Below, piece after piece: positions 50,200 through 58,553 of a stretch of DNA of 64,000 nucleotides. The stretch's first letter is position 1. The number at the start of each line of letters is the position of its first letter. This DNA is from Erythrobacteraceae bacterium Alg239-R51. Its GTDB lineage: Bacteria; Pseudomonadota; Alphaproteobacteria; Sphingomonadales; Sphingomonadaceae. The stretch is from positions 2,108,001-2,172,000 of the forward strand of contig CAMZOI010000001.1 of assembly GCA_947331495.1 (NCBI GenBank), in the 5' to 3' direction. The position numbers and the translations under genes were made by a program. The notes beneath the pieces were generated by a model, which saw only the letters and a program-made list of their open reading frames with translations, was not told the DNA's origin and did no database searches.

Positions 50200-50955
50200 T
50201 TACGCGGAAACCATGTAGGTCTCGCCCAGCACCAGCGCGGCGTAGAGCGCTGCGCCGCCGAAGAAGGGGAAGAAGAAGCTCTTCCTTTCCTCGGGCAGTT
50301 CTTCTTTCAGCACCAGCAGCACGATGCCCCCGCCGACGAAGGCGAACAGGCCGCCAATGGCGATCTGCGGCAGGGCAACCGCCAGGCCCAGCGCCCAGCC
50401 GCCCAGGGTCGCGGCCACCAGCACCCAGCGTCCGCGCGCGTCGTAAAGCTCGGGGTGGTCGTCGCGCGTGCCGAAATCGGCGGTGACGAAATGCAGCACC
50501 ATCGCCGCGAAATAGAGCGCCAGGCCGGGCAGGCTCTCATCCTCGCGGTGGTTGAGCAGATAGGCGATGACGCAGACCAGCGTGGCCGATGCGCCGACAT
50601 GGACCCAGAATATCCCGCTCTCGGGCCGGTCGCGGCGTCCATCCTCCACCCGTTCGTCGCGCGAGGCCGACACCGCCCGCTCCAGCCCGTAGAACAGCAC
50701 CAGCCCGGCCAGTGAGAGCGCATAGACCCACCCTTCGGCCAGCGTGGCGCGCAGACCCGTCACACGCTCGAACGTCTCGGCATGGGCGGCCAGCTCGGGC
50801 ATGATGTGCAGGAACACGTAACCCACCGCCACCCCGCCCGCGAAAGACAGCCACCTGCTGCGCGGTGTGCGTTCCAGAAAGCGCAGATGCCCGACGAACA
50901 GATGCACCGCGCAAAAACCAAGCGCCATGGCGAGGGTGAGAAGCGTGGCGTTCAC
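50200..50955 (-). CDS. ZIP-like multi-spanning membrane protein
   Basis: This 251-residue protein has about seven hydrophobic segments. GGVAVGYVFLHIMPEL and GGIVLLVLKEELPEE resemble parts of ZIP metal transporters, where a histidine and glutamate in helices carry zinc, but the canonical HSVPEG-like motif is not present, so transport is uncertain. HFVTADFGTRDDHPELYD links two helices. The start is GTG 50955 with AAGG 4 bases upstream. It follows the 129-residue gene by 13 bases and may be in the same transcript as the restriction-modification gene. Confidence 0.6.
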   Translation of the reverse strand: MNATLLTLAMALGFCAVHLFVGHLRFLERTPRSRWLSFAGGVAVGYVFLHIMPELAAHAETFERVTGLRATLAEGWVYALSLAGLVLFYGLERAVSASRDERVEDGRRDRPESGIFWVHVGASATLVCVIAYLLNHREDESLPGLALYFAAMVLHFVTADFGTRDDHPELYDARGRWVLVAATLGGWALGLAVALPQIAIGGLFAFVGGGIVLLVLKEELPEERKSFFFPFFGGAALYAALVLGETYMVSA

Positions 50956-50968
50956 GGGCCTTGCTGCC

Positions 50969-51358
50969 TCACAGACCCGGAGCGGCGAAAGCCTCCATCC
51001 GCGCGCGATATTCGGCGAGCAGCGCGTCACCCTCGCCATTCTTCAGCCATTCGCAGTAATAGGGCATCCACACATTGTGGTTGTGCAGTTCGTCGTCGGC
51101 GAACGGCTGACTATCCGCCTCGCGGACCACGGCCATGATCTTCATCACCTGCTCGCGAATACTGTCCGCCGTATGGCGGCCCCCCGATGGGTAGGGGGTC
51201 GGCACGAGATAATGCGCCTCACTTGAGTCGTGCCGGGAAGCCTGATCCGGTTCGTCCTCAATGTCGCGCTGGGGTGCATTGGTTTGCGGCACATGGCCGA
51301 AGAGATCGTCGATGGCGGCTGCGGCAGGCATGGCCGTGGCATAGCGCAAGCGGCCCAT
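50969..51358 (-). CDS. small protein of unknown function next to a restriction-modification gene
   Basis: This protein of about 129 residues has an unordered, acidic N-terminal half (NAPQRDIEDEPDQASRHD) and a C-terminal half with HTADSIREQVMKIMAVVREA and NVWMPYYCEWLKNGEGDALL, likely helical. ATG 51358 is taken as start; a TTG at 51367 would lie 3 bases after the upstream stop. I do not recognise the family. It is tightly linked to the restriction-modification gene, so it may help or control that enzyme (inference). Confidence 0.6.
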   Translation of the reverse strand: MGRLRYATAMPAAAAIDDLFGHVPQTNAPQRDIEDEPDQASRHDSSEAHYLVPTPYPSGGRHTADSIREQVMKIMAVVREADSQPFADDELHNHNVWMPYYCEWLKNGEGDALLAEYRARMEAFAAPGL

Positions 51359-51370
51359 GCCGCTCAAGGG

Positions 51371-54300
51371 TCACGCCGCGCTGTCGAGCAGCTTTTCGAC
51401 AAGCGCGTCGATTTCTCCCGCGATCCCATCCTCCATCAACGCCTCTCGCACACGTCTGCGCGCCCTCTGGAACTTCTCGCCCTCGACCAGTTCGACCAGT
51501 TGAGCTTTGCCCTCTGCCTTAGCTCCGGCGTCCGCAAGCTTGGCATGAAGCGGATTGTTTGGATCGAACAGCGGGATGGGGAGGTTCCAGATCACCTTGT
51601 CGAAATCGCGGGCCCCGAATTGGCCGCGCGATTGGAAATGTTCGACCGCCGCGCGTGTCACCTCGCTGTTGAGAAGCGTCACGAGATAATGCGCTTCCTC
51701 AAGTGTGTCTGGAGCAAACCAATACAGTTTATTTTCGATGACCGCAGCCGCGTTTCGTACGATACAAGCGGCAGGCCAAGTTCCGGATTTTGTATAGACA
51801 ACTCGCAAATCAGGTAGCGGAAATTGCTTCACCAGCTTCCCATTGTAGTTTTGCTGCTTTTCCCAATCAACTTTACTCGATTCTGACTTATGACTCTCCC
51901 AGGTGCGCTCTGTTTTTAGCAACCAAGCGGCGAGTTTTTCGAACGCATTCTTTCCCTTGGTTGAATTCTGTGAATTCAGCATTTCGCCGTTGGAGTTTAC
52001 CGGAACGACGCCTTCAAATTCGTGAAAAACCCGATAGGGCAGGATGCTCTCTCCGAGGTAAATAGGTCTGATAAACTCTTGTTCGACATTGCCGCGAATA
52101 GGCTGCACCTCATTCCAAGGCGCGTGGACCGACGACGTCGTTTCAACTAGTGGAGCACTCGCATCGCTTCCCAACCGCCCGGATACGGGTCGTTCTACGA
52201 AGATCAACGTTCGTGGATATAGGGTGGCGCCGTTTCTAAAGATCGTACGATACTTCGAACCGCCGTCGAACGTACCGATTGCCGGAGCCTTCACCGCCTC
52301 TTGGACCCGCAGCTTATCGTCTGCCACCTTTTCCGGCGCATCGCGATAGGGCAGCGCCCCCGAATAGGCGCGCACCGTATCCGGCACCTTCTTCCCCAGC
52401 GCCCGCTTGCGCCCGAACAGCACGCAGGACGGCACCGGAAACAGCGGCGCGACGCTATCATCCATCGTCCATGCCTCGTCCCAGGCGATGTTGGAACTAT
52501 GGAACCGCCCACTGCGAAACTTCTCGAACTGGCCGCGCGTCATCGCCGCCAGCGGCAGCACGAAGGCGAGACTTCCCGATGGCCGCAGATAAAGATGCGC
52601 AGCGCGCACGGTAAACAAGGCCGACAGGTCGTTCTGCGTAGCGAACTTGCCGCCGACATAGACCCGCTCGCCATTCGCCAGCGCCTTGAACCGTGTCTGC
52701 AAATCTGCGCTCATGTGGCGATAGGCGACCCAGGGCGGGTTGCCGACCAGCACGTTGGCCCAGCCGCCGCCGCTCGCCAGCGCCAGCGGGCGCGAGAGGT
52801 TGCGCGCGACATAGGACCATATCGTATCGCGCCCTTCCACCCGCAGCTTGTGATAGGTTTCGTAGGTCGCGCCGAGATCGCGGATCGCCTGCTGTTCTTC
52901 CTTGTCCAGCTTGCGTTCGAGCACTTCCTTCGCCTCGCGCTCGATCTGCGCCTCGATCTGCTCGCGGCTGCGGTCGTTCAGGCTGCCGACCCGCATCGCC
53001 TCGATCGCGCGGTCGAACACGGCGGGTTTGGCGCAGATGGGTTCGGGAAAGCTCAGTTTCTCGCGGCTGCCTTCGCCCGCGGGCGGGGGCGGAACCTGGA
53101 TCACCAGTTCCTTTTCCACCATGTCCTGCTTCACCGAAAGCTGCATGGAATCGCCGAGATAGACGGGGATCGACAGGCTGCCGGAACGGTTGTTCAGCAC
53201 CGGTGCCAGCGCCAGCAGGAAAGTGACGCGCGCGATAATGACCGCGACCGGGTGAATATCCAGCCCATGCACCATCCGGCACGCCTCGATCGCGCGCCGC
53301 TGGGCCTCCATCCCCGCATCTTCCGCCTCTGCCAGAAACAGCCGCACGGCGTGGAACAGGAAAGTGCCCGAACCGCAGGCCGGGTCCAGCACCTTCTGTT
53401 CGACCGGAGCGCGCACTGCGTGGCGCACGACCTTGGCCGCCAGCCAGTCCGGCGTGTAATATTCGCCCAGCCCGTGCCGCTCGTCCCGGTCGATGAGCGA
53501 TTCATAGAGGATTTTCAGCACGTCGCTATCCACCTCGCGCAGGCGGAACCGGCGGACATGCGCCATGATTTTGCGGATCAGTTCCTCGCCTTCCGGGTCG
53601 GCCACCACCCAGTCGAAGAAATCGCTCTCGACCGCACCGTGGACCCCGGCCGAGGCGAAGGCTTCGCCCGAAAGGAGTTTCCTGGGATCGTCCTCGGCCA
53701 GATCCATCACCGCCAGCGCGATGCTCTTGGCGACGATCACGAGATAGGTATGCTGGAACCACAACGCGTCGTTCTCGACATCGCGCCCATGGACCAGCTT
53801 GAGCAGTTCCGCCCAGAGCTGGCGTTTCAGCGCCTCGGCGGGATGGGCGCTGACGCTGTCCCACACCTCGCGCAGGGCGGCGTCTACCCGGCGGAAGGCA
53901 ACGCTGTCTCCGCCCAGTTCTTCGCGCACGGTCAACGCGTCGGGCGGCAACGAGGATTTGAGGGCGACGACCCCGTCGAGCCAGGCGAGAAATTGTTCGG
54001 GCCGGTCGGGATCGAGGGTTGTTTCCTTGATATTCCTGAGCGCGCCGTCCGCCAGTTCGTAAACCAGCCAGTGCTTGCCATCGGTCGCGATGCCGACGAA
54101 CGGCTCTCCCTCTTCCCGCTCGCGGTCGGCGAGATAGTCGGGCATCCGGCGCTCGACATCCTTCAACTCGCGCTTCAGATCGCTCTTCGCTTCCAGGATA
54201 GTCCGCCCGATCAACCCATCGAGTCTGCCCGAAACCTCTGGCACACGCTTCTCGAAATGCAATTCGTGCAGCGAGGCACCGAATTCCTGGATCAGCAATT

Positions 54301-54397
54301 CGCGAAAGTCGGCCTTGACCTCGTCATGGCCGGGGCGGCTTGCAAGATGGAACAAGAGGTCGCCGGTGGCGGAAAGGATCGAGGGCATATCCTTCAT
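51371..54397 (-). CDS. Eco57I-like single-chain restriction-modification enzyme (type IIG-like)
   Basis: This 1008-residue protein has the plan of a type IIG restriction-modification enzyme. The N-terminal part contains a PD-(D/E)xK-like nuclease core: D60 and E69-x-K71 in GRLDGLIGRTILEAK. Next come helical regions, the adenine-methyltransferase motif I DPACGSGTF (residues near 340) with GLDIHPVAV, and motif IV NPPW near 552. The region around residues 700-900 is the likely specificity domain and is poor in GC. It should cut unmodified DNA and methylate the host site. No separate S subunit is seen. The rest of its own gene is rich in GC and matches the host. Confidence 0.85.
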   Translation of the reverse strand: MKDMPSILSATGDLLFHLASRPGHDEVKADFRELLIQEFGASLHELHFEKRVPEVSGRLDGLIGRTILEAKSDLKRELKDVERRMPDYLADREREEGEPFVGIATDGKHWLVYELADGALRNIKETTLDPDRPEQFLAWLDGVVALKSSLPPDALTVREELGGDSVAFRRVDAALREVWDSVSAHPAEALKRQLWAELLKLVHGRDVENDALWFQHTYLVIVAKSIALAVMDLAEDDPRKLLSGEAFASAGVHGAVESDFFDWVVADPEGEELIRKIMAHVRRFRLREVDSDVLKILYESLIDRDERHGLGEYYTPDWLAAKVVRHAVRAPVEQKVLDPACGSGTFLFHAVRLFLAEAEDAGMEAQRRAIEACRMVHGLDIHPVAVIIARVTFLLALAPVLNNRSGSLSIPVYLGDSMQLSVKQDMVEKELVIQVPPPPAGEGSREKLSFPEPICAKPAVFDRAIEAMRVGSLNDRSREQIEAQIEREAKEVLERKLDKEEQQAIRDLGATYETYHKLRVEGRDTIWSYVARNLSRPLALASGGGWANVLVGNPPWVAYRHMSADLQTRFKALANGERVYVGGKFATQNDLSALFTVRAAHLYLRPSGSLAFVLPLAAMTRGQFEKFRSGRFHSSNIAWDEAWTMDDSVAPLFPVPSCVLFGRKRALGKKVPDTVRAYSGALPYRDAPEKVADDKLRVQEAVKAPAIGTFDGGSKYRTIFRNGATLYPRTLIFVERPVSGRLGSDASAPLVETTSSVHAPWNEVQPIRGNVEQEFIRPIYLGESILPYRVFHEFEGVVPVNSNGEMLNSQNSTKGKNAFEKLAAWLLKTERTWESHKSESSKVDWEKQQNYNGKLVKQFPLPDLRVVYTKSGTWPAACIVRNAAAVIENKLYWFAPDTLEEAHYLVTLLNSEVTRAAVEHFQSRGQFGARDFDKVIWNLPIPLFDPNNPLHAKLADAGAKAEGKAQLVELVEGEKFQRARRRVREALMEDGIAGEIDALVEKLLDSAA

Positions 54398-54818
54398 GTG
54401 CGGGAAAACACCGCTTCAGGTAAAGAAAAATTGTAGGAAATTTGCCCGGCATCGCTGATGCGAAGAAAAGAGCCGTTTTCCTACATTCGCCCTTGCGTGC
54501 TAATCCGCGCATCGGCTCTTTTTGCATCGTCGATCCTCCACCCCGGTCGCGCCGCGCATCGTGTCGCGGCGCGCGCTGTTTCTCAGGGTATTTCCCCGCC
54601 CGCTGCTCGAGCGAAGTTTTTTGCCCCTGGACAGTGTAACACCCGGTCCATGTTTCAGGCTTCGGCCTGCGAAACTGAACGGATGGCCGGACAGGCCGGC
54701 CCTCCCCCGCGCGGTTCGGTCGCGAACTCGGCCTGACCTTTGCCGGACCCTCGGCGGAATCGGGCGGGTTCGCGGACCCGGTGGCCAAAGCCGGTAACGT
54801 TTGTTACCTGCCCGCGCC
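54398..54818. other. 421-base intergenic region between the restriction enzyme and putP
   Basis: I see no convincing gene here. The left end (54410-54440) is AT-rich and probably holds the leftward promoter of the restriction-modification gene. GATGCGAAGAAAAGAGCCG (54457-54475) is nearly complementary to CGGCTCTTTTTGCATC (54513-54528), giving a long inverted repeat that ends in a T run. A perfect GGTAAC/GTTACC repeat lies just before putP. Confidence 0.6.
54793..54808 (+). repeat. inverted repeat immediately upstream of putP
   Basis: GGTAAC (54793-54798) and GTTACC (54803-54808) are perfect inverted copies with a 4-base spacer, 10 bases before the putP ATG. It could be an operator or an mRNA hairpin near the ribosome site. 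Confidence 0.45.
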
Positions 54819-56297
54819 ATGGAAACCGGAACCCTCGTCTCCCTCGCCCTCTACTTCGTCCTGATGATCGGCATCGGCCTGTGGGCATGGAAGCGCTCGA
54901 CCGATACCAGCGAGGGCTATCTGCTCGCCGGGCGCAATCTGCCGCCTGCTGTCGCCGCGTTGTCTGCCGGGGCATCCGATATGAGCGGGTGGCTGCTGCT
55001 CGGCCTGCCGGGCGCGCTCTATGCCAGCGGGCTGGTCGAAGCCTGGATCGGCATCGGGCTGTTCTGCGGCGCTCTGGTCAACTGGATCGTGGTCGCCCCG
55101 CGCCTGCGCGCCCAGACCGAAAGCTATGGCAATGCGCTGACCATCCCCGAATTCCTCGCCAACCGCTTCCCCTCGCATGCCGTGGCCTTGCGGGTGGCGA
55201 GCGCGCTGATCGTGGTGGTGTTCTTCTCGGTCTACACCGCGGCGGGCCTGGTGGGCGGCGGCCTGCTGTTCGAAACCAGCTTTGCCGGGATCCTGCCCGA
55301 TATCGGCATGAGCGATTACATGCTCGGCATCTGGATCACCGCGCTGGTGGTGCTGGCCTACACCATGGTCGGCGGGTTCCTCGCCGTCAGCCTGACCGAT
55401 TTCGTGCAGGGCTGCATCATGGTGGTGGCGCTGGTGCTGATGCCGCTGGTGGTGATGTTCGGCGCGGGCGGCGAAGGCGGCGGATCGCTGGCCGACGTGC
55501 CGGTCGACGGGTTCCTGACGCTGACGCAGGGGCTGACGCTGCTGGGCTTTGTCAGCGCGATCACCTGGGGTCTGGGCTATTTCGGCCAGCCGCATATCAT
55601 CGTGCGCTTCATGGCGATCGACACGGTGGAAAAGGTCAGGACGGCGCGCAATATCGGGATGACTTGGATGGGCGTGGCGCTGCTCGGATCGATCGGGATC
55701 GGCATTGCGGGGCGCGCCTATGCGGAACGCAACGGCATCGTGGTGGACAACCCCGAAACGATCTTCATCGTGCTCGCCAATTTGCTGTTCCACCCGCTGA
55801 TAACCGGTTTCCTGCTGGCCGCGCTGCTGGCGGCGATCATGTCGACCATCAGTTCGCAATTGCTGGTGGCGTCAAGCTCGCTGACCGAGGACTTCTACAA
55901 GCTGTTCCTGCGCAAGAGCGCGAGCGAGCGCGAGAGCGTGAATGTCGGGCGGATCTGCGTGGCGCTGGTGGCGCTGGTCGCCATCGTCATCGCCAGCGAT
56001 CCCGACAGCGAGGTGCTGGGCCTGGTCGCCAACGCCTGGGCCGGTTTCGGCGCGGCCTTCGGCCCGCTGATCATCCTCTCGCTCACCTGGGACCGCATGA
56101 CCGGCGCGGGCGCGCTCGCCGGACTGGTCACGGGCGCGCTGGTGGTCATCGCCTGGATCGCCCTTGGCTGGAATGCAGCGCTGCCGGGCATCGAGAGTGG
56201 TCTTTACGAGATCGTGCCGGGGTTCATGGCAGCGTGGGCGGCGATCGTGCTGGTCAGCAAGGCGACCGCATCGGCGCAGCTGGCCCGGCCAGCCTGA
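54819..56297 (+). CDS. putP: sodium/proline symporter
   Basis: This 492-residue solute:sodium symporter imports proline with sodium. It has about 13 transmembrane helices, with the SSF signature region GYLLAGRNLPP, ALSAGASDMSGWLLLGLPG near the start, GYFGQPHIIVRFMA and STISSQLLVASSSLTEDFYK. The proline assignment follows the close fit to PutP; related symporters carry other solutes. The ATG at 54819 is chosen; a TTG at 54801 would add six residues. No clear Shine-Dalgarno is visible, but a hairpin-forming repeat sits there. putA is not in the window. Confidence 0.92.
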   Translation: METGTLVSLALYFVLMIGIGLWAWKRSTDTSEGYLLAGRNLPPAVAALSAGASDMSGWLLLGLPGALYASGLVEAWIGIGLFCGALVNWIVVAPRLRAQTESYGNALTIPEFLANRFPSHAVALRVASALIVVVFFSVYTAAGLVGGGLLFETSFAGILPDIGMSDYMLGIWITALVVLAYTMVGGFLAVSLTDFVQGCIMVVALVLMPLVVMFGAGGEGGGSLADVPVDGFLTLTQGLTLLGFVSAITWGLGYFGQPHIIVRFMAIDTVEKVRTARNIGMTWMGVALLGSIGIGIAGRAYAERNGIVVDNPETIFIVLANLLFHPLITGFLLAALLAAIMSTISSQLLVASSSLTEDFYKLFLRKSASERESVNVGRICVALVALVAIVIASDPDSEVLGLVANAWAGFGAAFGPLIILSLTWDRMTGAGALAGLVTGALVVIAWIALGWNAALPGIESGLYEIVPGFMAAWAAIVLVSKATASAQLARPA

Positions 56298-56356
56298 TCG
56301 ACACCGGCGCGCCCCGTTCGCTTGCGATTAACCATGAGCGCACGATAAGACGGGTC

Positions 56357-57025
56357 ATGCGCTGGCGAACCGCCCTGCTTGGCTCCCTCATGCTCACGCT
56401 GGCCGGATGCGGCGCGGTGCCGGAAAACCGCGTGCCCGAGCGGGTCCAGCGCCCGGCGTCGGGTTCGCCCATCGCCACCATGCGGCCCGAAGCGCAGCTG
56501 TGCCATGCCGAACTGGGCCGGACCGGCTCCAGCTTCGCCCCGCTGCCCGACCAGTTCTACGGTGCGGGGTGCATGACGGTGGATTCGGTCAAGCTCGACC
56601 GGGTGGGCGGCGATAGCGGGGCTTTCGAAGTCACCAATCTGGGCGCCCTTGCCTGTCCGCTCGCCAACACCTTCGCAGCCTGGGCGCGGTTCGGCGTCGA
56701 CCGGGCGGCCCGGCAGCTATTGGGGAGCCCGCTGGCCCGGATCGAGACCATGGGCAGCTATGCCTGTCGCAACGTTTCGGGCACGGGGCGGTTGTCGGCC
56801 CATTCGCGGGCCGAGGCGATCGACGTGTCGGCCTTCATTCTGGAAGATGGGCGGCGCGTCTCGGTGCTATCGGGGTGGAACGCCTCGCGCGAGGAGCGCG
56901 AGTTCCTGCGCACAATCCATCGCAGCGCCTGCAAGCGGTTCGGAACCGTGCTGGGCCCGGATTACAACGCGGCGCATGCCAATCATCTGCATCTGGAACA
57001 CGGCAGCGGCCAGTTCTGCCGTTAA
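56357..57025 (+). CDS. extensin-like lipoprotein, probable zinc peptidase
   Basis: This 222-residue protein has a lipobox (LTLAGC) and an extensin-like C-terminal domain. GRLSAHSRAEAIDVSAF and NAAHANHLHLEHG carry the SxHxxxxAxD and HxxHxH-type zinc ligands of M15-related peptidases, which cut peptidoglycan cross-links. Two to three cysteine pairs (GAGCMTVDS, GALACPL, GSYACRN) may stabilise it. It follows putP by 59 bases, and the last bases of putP and its start are close enough for a shared transcript. Peptidoglycan activity is inferred from the motif. Confidence 0.82.
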   Translation: MRWRTALLGSLMLTLAGCGAVPENRVPERVQRPASGSPIATMRPEAQLCHAELGRTGSSFAPLPDQFYGAGCMTVDSVKLDRVGGDSGAFEVTNLGALACPLANTFAAWARFGVDRAARQLLGSPLARIETMGSYACRNVSGTGRLSAHSRAEAIDVSAFILEDGRRVSVLSGWNASREEREFLRTIHRSACKRFGTVLGPDYNAAHANHLHLEHGSGQFCR

Positions 57026-57038
57026 AGACCGGCGCAGG

Positions 57039-57656
57039 TCAGCCGGCAAGCCTGTCCAGCGAAGCTTCTATATGCAACCTGACAGCTTGCGCGGAATGAT
57101 CCGCGCCGAGCTTGTCCATCATGTTCGCCCGGTGGACTTCCACGGTGCGAGGACTGATCTCCAGCTCCTGTGCGATGGTCTTGTTGCTACAACCGTCGGA
57201 CAGCCGGTCGAGCACTTCGCGCTCGCGTGGCGAAAGCGACGCAATCCGGTCGCGCGCCTGGATAATCTTGTGCTGAGCCTCGGTCATGGCTTCGGCTTGC
57301 AGCGCAATAGAGTCGATCGTTGCAAGGAAGCGTTGCTCTTCCAGCGGCAATTGCAGATAATCCAGCGCGCCGGCCTTCATCGCCGCGACAATCGCTGGCG
57401 TGGAAGGATCGAACGAGGTTGCGACTACCGGGAGCCAGACCCCCTGTTCGGACAGGCGATGCAACAACCGCAACGCGCCATCGGTTTCGTGATCGTCGAA
57501 AATTAGCACGATCCCCCCTTCGGGAATGCGCTCGAGAAATTCGGCTGCATCCGAATACACTTCGCAGTGATGACCGAGGCCAAAACAAAAGGAAGCCTGT
57601 TCGGCACGCGAGCGGCTCGAGCCGCCGACGATGTGAAAAATATGTCGCTGTTCCAT
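57039..57656 (-). CDS. FixJ/LuxR-type response regulator with an atypical receiver
   Basis: This 205-residue transcription factor has an N-terminal receiver-like domain and a C-terminal LuxR-type helix-turn-helix (LSPREREVLDRLSDGCSNKT, then IAQELEISPRTVEVHR). The aspartate that is phosphorylated in FixJ is kept (IFDDHETDG, near 54), but the acidic pair near the N-terminus is replaced by GGSS and the conserved lysine by leucine (YLQLPL, residue 103). Binding of Mg and phosphate should therefore be weak or absent. No histidine kinase gene is adjacent. It lies downstream of the Anbu gene in the same direction, 125 bases away. Confidence 0.87.
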   Translation of the reverse strand: MEQRHIFHIVGGSSRSRAEQASFCFGLGHHCEVYSDAAEFLERIPEGGIVLIFDDHETDGALRLLHRLSEQGVWLPVVATSFDPSTPAIVAAMKAGALDYLQLPLEEQRFLATIDSIALQAEAMTEAQHKIIQARDRIASLSPREREVLDRLSDGCSNKTIAQELEISPRTVEVHRANMMDKLGADHSAQAVRLHIEASLDRLAG

Positions 57657-57781
57657 AGCGACAAAGATGGCGACCTACGGGATTCTGCGCATTCCGGATA
57701 ACTACTTAATCAGGGCCTATGGGCACCGTAAAATTCGGGATATGTCGGACGCTAGAAGCCAGATTTCGCACACGGCACTCG

Positions 57782-58531
57782 CTAGTCGTCATCGCGGTAG
57801 AAGCTGTAGTCGGGAAGCGAATGAAACGCATCTTTCAGCGCATCGCCCCAACTTGAAGAGATCGCCTGAAAATAATCATCCGTGTGATCGATACGGTGTT
57901 CATGGCTCGCCTGGTAGGTATCGCGTTCGATGACTTGCAGGTCGAGCGGCAACCCGACCGACAGGTTTGCCTTGAGCGTCGAATCAAAGCTGACCATGAG
58001 CAGCTTGACCCCGTCCTCCAAACTCATTTCCCGGTCGTAGCCGCGAATGATGATCGGTCGTCCATACTTGGTCTCACCGATCTGGAAGAAGGGCGTATCG
58101 CGGCTGGCTTCGATGAAATTGCCTTCCGGATAGACCATGAACAATCGCGGCTCCATGCCTGCGATCTGGCCCGCCACGATGATCGAAGCGGTAAAGCGCC
58201 CCTTGCCCCGCACTCCGTTCGCCTCCTGTCTTTCGGCAATCGTTGTGCGCAACAACTTGCCGATTTCAGTGGCGACCTGAAACATCGTAGGAGATTCGAG
58301 CAGGATGTTGTCGCGTTGATCCGGCTGCTTGGTGCGTTCTTCCATCAGGCTGACCACCGCCTGCGTAGAAGCCAGGTTCCCAGCAGTCATGATGGTGATG
58401 ATCCGCTCGCCCGGAACCTGCCAGGTGAACATCTTGCGGAAGACGGAAATGTTGTCGACGCCAGAATTCGTGCGCGTGTCGCTCATTAAGACGAGGCCCT
58501 TTTCGAGCACCATTCCCACGCAATATGTCAT
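57782..58531 (-). CDS. Anbu-type proteasome-like peptidase
   Basis: This 249-residue protein belongs to the Anbu (bacterial proteasome-like) branch of the Ntn-hydrolases. The N-terminus is MTYCVGMVLEKGLVLMSDTR. After removal of Met, Thr1 is the expected nucleophile, with Asp17 and Lys32 (ISVFRKMF) in the positions of the proteasome triad. Family features include IITIMTAGNLASTQAVVSLM, FTASIIVAGQ, FMVYPEGNFIEAS and the GRPIIIRG segment. It likely assembles into rings or helices; its substrates are unknown. It is the last gene of a run with a transglutaminase-like protein, an alpha-E protein and a circularly permuted ATP-grasp enzyme, a conserved neighbourhood of Anbu. Confidence 0.92.
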   Translation of the reverse strand: MTYCVGMVLEKGLVLMSDTRTNSGVDNISVFRKMFTWQVPGERIITIMTAGNLASTQAVVSLMEERTKQPDQRDNILLESPTMFQVATEIGKLLRTTIAERQEANGVRGKGRFTASIIVAGQIAGMEPRLFMVYPEGNFIEASRDTPFFQIGETKYGRPIIIRGYDREMSLEDGVKLLMVSFDSTLKANLSVGLPLDLQVIERDTYQASHEHRIDHTDDYFQAISSSWGDALKDAFHSLPDYSFYRDDD

Positions 58532-58553
58532 GTGTAGTTGTCCTTCGGCAGTT

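Noticed and set aside
52301..54436. Rightward open frame of about 711 codons opposite the restriction-modification gene
   Set aside because: The opposite strand carries clear DPACGSGTF and NPPW motifs; this frame is its shadow.
54740..56356. Rightward open frame reading through putP into the extensin-like protein
   Set aside because: Arginine-rich out-of-frame translation of putP; the real protein starts at the lipobox signal at 56357.
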